From positions 1-8,842 of the forward strand of contig USCF01000037.1 of NCBI GenBank assembly GCA_900553115.1: a stretch of DNA of 8,842 nucleotides. The letters are read 5' to 3'. The notes under the pieces are model-generated. The model was not told where the DNA came from and did no database searches. It worked only from the letters and a program-made list of their open reading frames with translations. This stretch comes from an uncultured Alphaproteobacteria bacterium. Its GTDB lineage: Bacteria > Pseudomonadota > Alphaproteobacteria > RF32 > CAG-239. Shown one piece after another: positions 1 through 4,870 of this stretch; position 1 is the first letter of the stretch; each line of letters begins with the position of its first letter. The translations under genes and the position numbers were made by a program.

Positions 1-2
1 AA

Positions 3-413
3 GAAGAACTTTTGAATTATTATTCAATCGGGCAATGCACTCCAGGGATTATTGCTGTTAACGCGGCTTCTTTTATTGGATATCAGCTGCGTGGTTTTTG
101 GGGAATGATTTTGGCAACGCTCGGTGTGATTTCTCCGTCAGTCGTTATTATTTTATTGGTGGCCATGCTATTGCGGCAATATATGGATAATCAATATGTA
201 CAATGGGCTTTTGACGGTATACGCGTTAGTGTGATAGCTTTGATTATTGATACGGTTATCGGAATGTGGAAAAAAGGAATATGCCGCTATCGAGATTATC
301 TTGTCTTTGGACTGGCGTCGGCGCTGCTTTTGTTTTGTAACCTGTCGGCGGTGGTGATAGTGGTTTTAGCGGCGGCCGGTGCTTTTATTCCGGATTATAA
401 GAGGAAAAAATGA
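3..413 (+). CDS. Chromate transporter family protein, N-terminal-half subunit (5' partial)
   Basis: This is a membrane protein of the CHR (chromate ion transporter) family, in the short single-domain form. The reading frame is open to the window edge, so the true start and the usual first helix with its FKIG...GGG motif lie upstream; the TTG at position 12 is not a believable start. The visible part begins around EELLNYYSIG and carries the family signature GQCTPGIIAVN followed by FIGY. Several hydrophobic stretches follow (roughly the segments LATLGVISPSVVIILLVAML, VIALIIDTVIGM and LVFGLASALLLFCNLSAVVIVVLAA), and the protein ends with a basic tail, DYKRKK. The gene overlaps the next one by 4 bp (ATGA), as expected for two half-size subunits that form a heteromeric transporter. 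Chromate export is the family label; the real substrate cannot be told from sequence. Family assignment is firm, substrate is not. Confidence 0.88.
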   Translation, partial: EELLNYYSIGQCTPGIIAVNAASFIGYQLRGFWGMILATLGVISPSVVIILLVAMLLRQYMDNQYVQWAFDGIRVSVIALIIDTVIGMWKKGICRYRDYLVFGLASALLLFCNLSAVVIVVLAAAGAFIPDYKRKK

Positions 414-928
414 CATATTTTATTTTGGCTTTAGAATTTTTCAAAATCGGTTTGTTTGCTGTTGGCGGCGGTTTGGTTACCGTACCGTTTTTATACGATT
501 TGACGGAACAATATGACTGGTTTACCGCCAAAGAACTTACGGATATGATAGCGGTTTCACAATCTACACCTGGGCCGGTCGGGATAAATATGGCAACCTA
601 CGCCGGCTATAAAGCGGCTGGTGTCTGGGGCAGCCTATGGGCAACGCTGAGTTTGGTTACGCCGTCGGTTATTGTCGTATATTTGATTTCTAAAATTTTG
701 ACCAAGTGGAAAGATAATCCTAATGTGCTGAGGGTTTTGGGCGGAATCCGACCGACAGTGTTGGCGCTGATACTGTTTGCCGGTTGGGATATTGCCAAAG
801 AATCTATTGTGAATTATCAAACAGCGGGTTTGTTGGCGTTGCTGGTTGTCGCTATGCGTTTTTATAAGAAAAGCGCTATATTCTATATAATTATATCTGC
901 CGTGGCCGGCTTAATTTTTCATGTTTGA
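410..928 (+). CDS. Chromate transporter family protein, second half-size subunit
   Basis: A complete 172-residue CHR-family membrane protein, the usual length of a monodomain member. Near the N-terminus it shows the conserved FFKIGLFAVGGG segment (about residues 10-21). The core signature QSTPGPVGIN, followed by MATYAGY, sits around residues 51-67. Hydrophobic segments follow (LWATLSLVTPSVIVVYLIS, TVLALILFAGW, TAGLLALLVVAM and a C-terminal AIFYIIISAVAGLIF). Its ATG overlaps the stop of the upstream paralogue in ATGA, and an SD sequence GAGG lies 5 nt before the start, so translation is probably coupled. Together the two genes resemble the paired short-chain CHR systems in which the two subunits work together. 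The substrate may be chromate, sulfate or another anion; the sequence does not decide this. Confidence 0.9.
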   Translation: MTYFILALEFFKIGLFAVGGGLVTVPFLYDLTEQYDWFTAKELTDMIAVSQSTPGPVGINMATYAGYKAAGVWGSLWATLSLVTPSVIVVYLISKILTKWKDNPNVLRVLGGIRPTVLALILFAGWDIAKESIVNYQTAGLLALLVVAMRFYKKSAIFYIIISAVAGLIFHV

Positions 929-950
929 AGACTTGAAATTTAAGTCTTTA
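926..950 (+). terminator. Weak terminator-like hairpin after the chromate transporter pair
   Basis: A perfect 7-bp inverted repeat, AAGACTT at 928-934 and AAGTCTT at 942-948, can be extended inward by a G-U and an A-U pair around a 3-nt loop. It starts within the stop codon of the second transporter gene. Only three T residues follow, so as an intrinsic terminator it is poor; it could instead be an mRNA 3' stabiliser or chance in AT-rich DNA. Confidence 0.35.
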
Positions 951-973
951 GATTATACAGTATAAAAAAATTT

Positions 974-979
974 AGGGAG
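974..979 (+). promoter_or_regulatory. Ribosome binding site that sets the start of the PfkB kinase
   Basis: AGGGAG lies immediately before an in-frame ATG at 980, leaving no spacer, but 9 nt before the next in-frame ATG at 989. The spacing favours 989 as the true start, which also removes three residues (Met-Ile-Val) that look out of place before MSEQNTVYDV. Confidence 0.7.
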
Positions 980-988
980 ATGATTGTT

Positions 989-2011
989 ATGAGCGAGCAA
1001 AATACAGTTTATGATGTGGTTGGAATCGGTAACGCTATTGTAGATGTTTTGGCTAAAGTCGGAGATACTTTTTTGAAAGAGCGAAATTTGACTAAAGGCT
1101 GCATGACATTGGTGGAAGCGGCAGAAGCAGGTAAAATTTATAACGATATTATTCCGGAACGCGAAGTTTCCGGCGGCTCGGCGGCAAACACGGTTGCCGG
1201 TATGGCATCGCTGGGTGCGGATTGTGCGTTTATCGGTAAAGTTCATGATGATGAATTGGGACAGGTTTTTAAACGCGATATCGGCGCCGCCGGTATTGAC
1301 TGCTTTACATCACCGCTGGAAGAAGGTCCGGCGACAGGACGCAGTATTGTTTTGGTAACGCCTGATGCGCAGCGCTCTATGTTTACATATTTAGGGGCTT
1401 CGCGCAAACTTTCTGTGGAAGATATTGATGAAAAGCTTATCAGCGAATCTAAAATAATTTTTATTGAAGGTTATTTATGGGACGAACCAATGGCGCATGA
1501 AGCGGTTTTAAAAGCTTGTGAATTGGCTCACAAATATGGGCGTGAAGTTGCATTTACGGTTTCTGACCGCTATTGTGTTTCTTCTCATCGTGACCATATG
1601 TTGGATTTGATAAAAAATCATGTGGATTTGCTTTTTGCCAATGAAATGGAACTTAAAGCTTTGTTTGAAACCGAAGATTTTGCCGCGGCATTGGATATGA
1701 TAAAACCAATGGTTAAAATTGCTGCTATAACCAGAGATTCACGCGGCTCGGTAGTGGTAAACGGACGGGTTAAAATTTTTGTAGAAGCCGAACCTGTAAA
1801 ACCGGAAACCGTTGTGGATTCTACCGGTGCCGGAGATTTATATGCGGCAGGATTTTTATTTGGTTTGGTTAATAAACGCAGTCTGGGCACTTGCGCAATG
1901 ATTGGCGGTATTGCCGCATCTGAAATTATCAGCCATTACGGAGCAAGGCCGGAAGTTTCTTTGCGAGGATTTGTCCGCAATAAATTATTGCAATATGGCA
2001 AGAGATTCTAG
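989..2011 (+). CDS. PfkB-family kinase, adenosine-kinase-like
   Basis: A 340-residue kinase of the ribokinase/PfkB fold, which transfers phosphate from ATP to a sugar or nucleoside hydroxyl in the cytoplasm. N-terminal substrate-lid motifs are present: GIGNAIVD (about 12-19) and the first PfkB signature region GGSAANTVAGMASLG (62-76). The NxxE motif is NEME at 218-221. The second signature DSTGAGD spans 277-283, with Asp283 as the expected catalytic base and the GAG forming the anion hole. No key residue is missing. The IFIEGYLWDEP segment (157-167) and the overall pattern match the bacterial proteins usually labelled adenosine kinase, so purine salvage (adenosine to AMP) is the best guess, but PfkB substrate labels are unreliable. 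I chose the ATG at 989 over 980 because of SD spacing. The gene faces recR across a shared terminator. Confidence 0.9.
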   Translation: MSEQNTVYDVVGIGNAIVDVLAKVGDTFLKERNLTKGCMTLVEAAEAGKIYNDIIPEREVSGGSAANTVAGMASLGADCAFIGKVHDDELGQVFKRDIGAAGIDCFTSPLEEGPATGRSIVLVTPDAQRSMFTYLGASRKLSVEDIDEKLISESKIIFIEGYLWDEPMAHEAVLKACELAHKYGREVAFTVSDRYCVSSHRDHMLDLIKNHVDLLFANEMELKALFETEDFAAALDMIKPMVKIAAITRDSRGSVVVNGRVKIFVEAEPVKPETVVDSTGAGDLYAAGFLFGLVNKRSLGTCAMIGGIAASEIISHYGARPEVSLRGFVRNKLLQYGKRF

Positions 2012-2023
2012 TAAGCGGAAATA

Positions 2024-2062
2024 AAAAATATAAAGCCTGTATAATACAGGCTTTATATTTTT
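2024..2062. terminator. Strong bidirectional terminator between the kinase gene and recR
   Basis: A perfect 18-bp stem (2024-2041 pairing with 2045-2062) with a 3-nt loop TAA. The GC-containing core is AAAGCCTGTA with its complement TACAGGCTTT, flanked by A-rich and T-rich arms, so a T tract follows the core on either strand. It fills the 49-bp gap between two converging genes, and its right arm runs 2 nt into the recR stop codon. This is a textbook two-way intrinsic terminator. Confidence 0.92.
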
Positions 2063-2654
2063 AGAGTTCTTTTCGCGCTGATAGAGCCAATTGAATTGTT
2101 CCGTCGTCCATATAATCAAGTTCTGCTCCAAGCGGAATGCCTTGAGCTAAAGTCGTGACCTTGACCGGAAATTCTTTGAGGCGCGACAAAAGATAGTGTG
2201 CGGTAATCTGACCGTCAATCGTTGCCGGCAGAGCTAAAATAACTTCTTTAATTACACCGCTGGGCAAACGGGCAAACAGACCTTCTACGTTTAAATCATC
2301 AGGAGTAACACCATCAAGAGCCGAAAGTATGCCGCCTAAAACATGATATTGACCGCGATAAAGTCCGACTCTTTCCATTGCCCATAAATCGGCAACATCT
2401 TGCACGACGCAGACAGTTTCTTTATCACGGGTGGTATCTTGGCAAACAGAACATGGCTCTTGGGTGTCAAAATTACCGCATATCGGACATTTTTTTACAT
2501 TATCAGCTACTTCTTGCAGAGCAGTGATTAAAGGTAAAAGAGCTGTTTCTTTCTTTTTTAAAAGCTGCAAAACAATCCGCCGTGCCGAACGTGTACCCAA
2601 AGCCGGTAGCTTGGCGATAATTTTAGTCAGCTTTTCGATTTCTTTCCCTTGCAC
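2061..2654 (-). CDS. recR: Recombination mediator protein RecR
   Basis: RecR (197 residues, normal length is about 200) works with RecO, and RecF where present, to load RecA on SSB-coated single-stranded DNA at gaps. The N-terminal helix-hairpin-helix region is LPALGTRSARR (16-26). A four-cysteine zinc finger follows, Cys56 and Cys59 (CPIC) with Cys68 and Cys71 (CSVC). The TOPRIM domain starts at about residue 79 and includes VADLWAMER and YHVLGGILSALDG (103-115). The C-terminal region holds PATIDGQITAHYL. The first TOPRIM acidic position, usually Glu in VVE, is Gln85 here. The start is GTG: an SD sequence GAGG sits 7 nt upstream (2662-2665) and there is no nearby in-frame ATG. It lies 15 bp after ybaB in the dnaX-ybaB-recR operon and is the last gene before the terminator. 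Confidence 0.96.
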   Translation of the reverse strand: MQGKEIEKLTKIIAKLPALGTRSARRIVLQLLKKKETALLPLITALQEVADNVKKCPICGNFDTQEPCSVCQDTTRDKETVCVVQDVADLWAMERVGLYRGQYHVLGGILSALDGVTPDDLNVEGLFARLPSGVIKEVILALPATIDGQITAHYLLSRLKEFPVKVTTLAQGIPLGAELDYMDDGTIQLALSARKEL

Positions 2655-2669
2655 GATAATGCCTCGATT

Positions 2670-2990
2670 TTAGAACGGAAGTTTCAAACCGCCCAAACCA
2701 ACACCGTTGGTGGCTTCTTTCATACCTTCTTCCATCATCGCATCAATTTTTTGATGAGCGTCGTTATATGCTGCAAGAATCAAATCTTCCAAAACATCAA
2801 CTTCTTCAGCGTTCATCAACGATTTATCAATACTGATTTTTTTCATTTCAGATTTACCGTTCAATACGACTTTAACCAAATTTCCGCCGCTGACGCCTTC
2901 TTTTTCTTCTTGCGCTAATTTGGCTTGAGTTTCTTGCATTTTACGCTGCATTTGTTGAGCTTGTTTCATAATTCCTTGAATGTTTAGCAT
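2670..2990 (-). CDS. ybaB: Nucleoid-associated protein YbaB/EbfC
   Basis: A 106-residue YbaB/EbfC family protein, the normal length, which forms dimers that bind DNA and are thought to shape the nucleoid. The N-terminus has the typical amphipathic Met/Gln/Lys-rich helix (IMKQAQQMQRKMQETQAKL, about 7-25), then VSGGNLVKVVLNGKSEMKKISID and a C-terminal helix with LEDLILAAYNDA. The tail GVGLGGLKLPF resembles the glycine-rich end of the family. Its ATG directly follows the dnaX stop codon with no intervening base, and its SD (GAGG, 8 nt upstream) lies inside the last codons of dnaX, so coupled translation is likely. The dnaX-ybaB-recR order is one of the most conserved bacterial gene neighbourhoods. 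Confidence 0.96.
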   Translation of the reverse strand: MLNIQGIMKQAQQMQRKMQETQAKLAQEEKEGVSGGNLVKVVLNGKSEMKKISIDKSLMNAEEVDVLEDLILAAYNDAHQKIDAMMEEGMKEATNGVGLGGLKLPF

Positions 2991-4703
2991 TTAATTATCC
3001 TCATCATCATAAGTTTCAGAATTTTCTTCCGGAACAGTAAATTCAGCCGCCTCTTCCTCTTCGGCGTCTTCAACCGCTTTCCGGATAACGGTTTCTATTT
3101 TAGCACCACTGAACTCACTTAGTATAGCTTTTACTAAAGGATATTCAGAGATATTTTTTTTATCGCGTTCCAGCTCTTTGTTTTCTTTAAAAGCCAGAGT
3201 TTCGCCAAGTGGTTCATAATCAATATCTATAACCCACGAAACGCCGGTTTCTTTGGCGAGAAATTTGCGTAAATTAGCAATTAAGTCTTTATCGGCCTTT
3301 TCCGAAAGGGCTATTCGCATTTTCCCAGCGGTGAATTCTTTGAACGACATATCGTTTTTAACGGCATAAAGCAATAGCATTTGCCTTTTGGCGTTTAACA
3401 GTTTGACTAATTCTTCTGGAGTGGATAGTTCAAATCCTTCGCTATCTTCAGTCAGCTCCGAGGCAATATGTGCATCTGTATTTGCTATATGTGTACTTGA
3501 ATTTAGAATAATTTGCGGCTTATTCGCAAAATTATTCATTCTTGATTTTTTTTTTAATTCCTTCAGCAGGTCTGCAGGAGTCGGCATATTAGCGGAGTAG
3601 GCTATGCGCATCAGTATCATTTCCAGCGCATCTATTTGTACATCGGCGTATTGCAGCTCGCTAATACCTTTTATCAGCATTTGCCAAATCTTAGAAAGTA
3701 TACTAATCGGTGCCGCGTTAAGTTTTTTACACATTTCACGGTCATTTTCGCCAACAGACGAATCATTGATATAATCAGGAATGATTTTTACTTTTGCCAA
3801 AAGGTGGGTGATATCAACCAAGTCTTGAATAATAAGCATCGGTGTAGCGCCGTCGCTATAGAGTTGGTGTAAAATCTGTAAAACTTCGGCAACGTTGCCT
3901 TCCAGCAATTTTTCATACATTGCGAACGTTTGCTGTCTATCTGCCAAGCCCAACATATTTTTAACGGTTGCGTTTTCTATTTTGCCGTTGCCAAGCACAA
4001 TAGCCTGATCTAACATAGAAAGTCCATCACGCGCCGAACCATCGGCAGCGCGGGCAACCATGTGCAGAGCCTCGTCTTCGGCTTCAATATTTTCTGCCGC
4101 CAAAACTTTATGAAACAATTTGACTAAAGTTTCTATGTTGATACGCTGCAAATCAAAACGTTGGCAGCGAGAGAGAATAGTAACCGGTACTTTGCGGATT
4201 TCGGTGGTGGCAAAAATAAACATTACATGAGCAGGCGGCTCTTCCAAAGTTTTTAGCAGAGCATTGAAAGCACTTTTAGAAAGCATATGAACTTCGTCAA
4301 TAATGTACACTTTGTAGCGAGCCATGGTTGGCTTATAACGCACGCCGTCTAGGATTTCTCGCATATCGTCGACACCGGTTTTGGAGGCGGCATCAAGCTC
4401 AATCACGTCTATATGGCGGTCAGCAGCAATGGCTTTACAGTTTTCACATTCTCCGCAAGGGTGAATCGTTGGGCCTCCTTTGCCGTCCGGACCAGTGCAA
4501 TTTATGGCGCGGGCAATTAAGCGTGCAGTAGTGGTTTTACCGACACCGCGAATTCCGGTTAGAATATAGGCATGATGCAGGCGATTATTTTGAATGGCGT
4601 TGGTTAGTGTTTGCACAAGCGCGTCTTGTCCAAGCAAATCTTCAAAAGTCTGCGGACGATATTTACGAGCTAAAGCTACATATTGCGTGTTGTTATCAGC
4701 CAT
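2991..4703 (-). CDS. dnaX: DNA polymerase III subunit tau (possible gamma form by recoding)
   Basis: The clamp-loader ATPase subunit of DNA polymerase III, 570 residues. Domain I shows Walker A GIRGVGKT (50-57), zinc-binding Cys69, Cys83, Cys86 and Cys89, Walker B VYIIDEVH (132-139) and the sensor motif SRC (178-180). Domain II follows, and domain III (collar helices) ends near MILMRIAYSANMPTPADLL, at about residue 381. After a linker, the C-terminal region from about 436 (PEELVKLLNAKRQ through HPLV-like YPLVKAILSEF) matches the tau C-terminal domain typical of alphaproteobacteria; it should bind the polymerase and helicase. The extreme C-terminus is very acidic. An A10 run with a downstream stem-loop at the domain III/linker border may generate a short form (see separate entry). 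The SD before the ATG is weak, and the start lies only 22 nt from the end of the SRP RNA. Confidence 0.97.
   Translation of the reverse strand: MADNNTQYVALARKYRPQTFEDLLGQDALVQTLTNAIQNNRLHHAYILTGIRGVGKTTTARLIARAINCTGPDGKGGPTIHPCGECENCKAIAADRHIDVIELDAASKTGVDDMREILDGVRYKPTMARYKVYIIDEVHMLSKSAFNALLKTLEEPPAHVMFIFATTEIRKVPVTILSRCQRFDLQRINIETLVKLFHKVLAAENIEAEDEALHMVARAADGSARDGLSMLDQAIVLGNGKIENATVKNMLGLADRQQTFAMYEKLLEGNVAEVLQILHQLYSDGATPMLIIQDLVDITHLLAKVKIIPDYINDSSVGENDREMCKKLNAAPISILSKIWQMLIKGISELQYADVQIDALEMILMRIAYSANMPTPADLLKELKKKSRMNNFANKPQIILNSSTHIANTDAHIASELTEDSEGFELSTPEELVKLLNAKRQMLLLYAVKNDMSFKEFTAGKMRIALSEKADKDLIANLRKFLAKETGVSWVIDIDYEPLGETLAFKENKELERDKKNISEYPLVKAILSEFSGAKIETVIRKAVEDAEEEEAAEFTVPEENSETYDDEDN
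3506..3563 (-). promoter_or_regulatory. Candidate programmed frameshift/slippage site in dnaX (A10 run plus stem-loop)
   Basis: Read on the minus strand: an SD-like AAGGA (3563-3559), 3 nt, a run of ten A (3555-3546), 8 nt, then a stem-loop. The stem is GAATAATTTTGCG (3537-3525) with CGCAAATTATTC (3517-3506), 12 pairs with one bulged T and a 7-nt loop. In frame 0 the run is the end of Leu383 plus Lys384-386 as three AAA codons. A -1 shift adds Ile-Lys-Asn-Glu and stops at TAA (3534-3532), giving 390 residues. A +1 shift gives Asn-Gln-Glu then TGA (3538-3536), giving 388. Either product would keep domains I-III and lose the tau-specific part, like gamma. Known parallels are E. coli dnaX (A AAA AAG with upstream SD and downstream hairpin) and Thermus dnaX (A9, transcriptional slippage). 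Functional use here is inferred. Confidence 0.65.
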
Positions 4704-4725
4704 TCTTTTATAAACTCATTAAGGC

Positions 4726-4811
4726 GAAGGGACTTAGACCTTGTACAAACCGTTACGGCTGCTTTCTTCCGAACCTGACCGAGTTGGCGGTTTTCCAACC
4801 CTAAGCCCTTC
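4726..4811 (-). ncRNA. ffs: Signal recognition particle RNA (bacterial small SRP RNA, 4.5S)
   Basis: The RNA partner of Ffh, which targets nascent membrane and secreted proteins to FtsY and the translocon. The minus strand carries the near-invariant helix 8 region GGTCAGGTTCGGAAGAAAGC followed by AGCC: the GGAA tetraloop, the symmetric loop and the asymmetric loop are all present. The tetraloop stem has a U-A pair (TTC-GGAA-GAA) where E. coli has C-G, a compensated change that preserves pairing. The ends close as a terminal helix, GAAGGG-CTTAG (from 4811) with CTAAG-T-CCCTTC (to 4726), with one bulged base. A GGTTGGAAAACCGCCAACT hairpin segment lies on the 5' side. The exact ends are estimated from this helix and could extend a few bases each way. 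It lies between the lipoprotein gene and dnaX, 22 nt before the dnaX ATG. Any ORF across it is spurious. Confidence 0.95.
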
Positions 4812-4829
4812 ATTAATAAATACCCTTTC

Positions 4830-4857
4830 ATAATGGGCAAAATTACATATTTTGCAA
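4830..4857 (-). promoter_or_regulatory. Possible promoter of the SRP RNA / dnaX cluster
   Basis: On the minus strand, TTGCAA (4857-4852) and CATTAT (4835-4830) are separated by 16 nt, giving a possible sigma-70-type -35/-10 pair with 4 of 6 matches in each box. Transcription would start near 4823, about a dozen bases before the SRP RNA terminal helix. The whole interval is AT-rich, so chance matches are easy; other placements of the boxes are possible. Confidence 0.3.
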
Positions 4858-4870
4858 GCAAAAAATAAAC

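Noticed and set aside
12..14. TTG at position 12 as the start of the first transporter gene.
   Set aside because: The frame is open to the window edge and the first CHR-family helix and GGG motif are missing, so the gene begins upstream of the window.
954..966. TATACAGTATAAA before the kinase gene as a promoter -10 region.
   Set aside because: No -35 element at proper spacing could be paired with it; TTGAAA at 933-938 gives spacers of 15 or 22, or only a 4/6 match at 17. A promoter may exist but cannot be supported.
2488..2494. In-frame A AAA AAA slippery heptamer in recR near the zinc finger.
   Set aside because: No stimulatory structure was found and a truncated RecR without zinc finger and TOPRIM has no known role.
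3154..3161. A second A-run (A8 on the minus strand) near codon 515 of dnaX as another slippage site.
   Set aside because: I found no downstream hairpin or upstream SD-like element, and A7-A8 runs also occur in recR, ybaB and the lipoprotein gene, so this length looks like ordinary AT-rich lysine coding.
4708..4719. A tiny leader ORF (ATG AGT TTA TAA, minus strand) just before the dnaX start.
   Set aside because: It encodes only three residues, has no ribosome binding site, and lies in the 3' flank of the SRP RNA; most likely chance.
4607..4861. Open reading frames on both strands over the SRP RNA region.
   Set aside because: The sequence there is explained by the SRP RNA fold and the adjacent dnaX start; the translations have no protein-like character.
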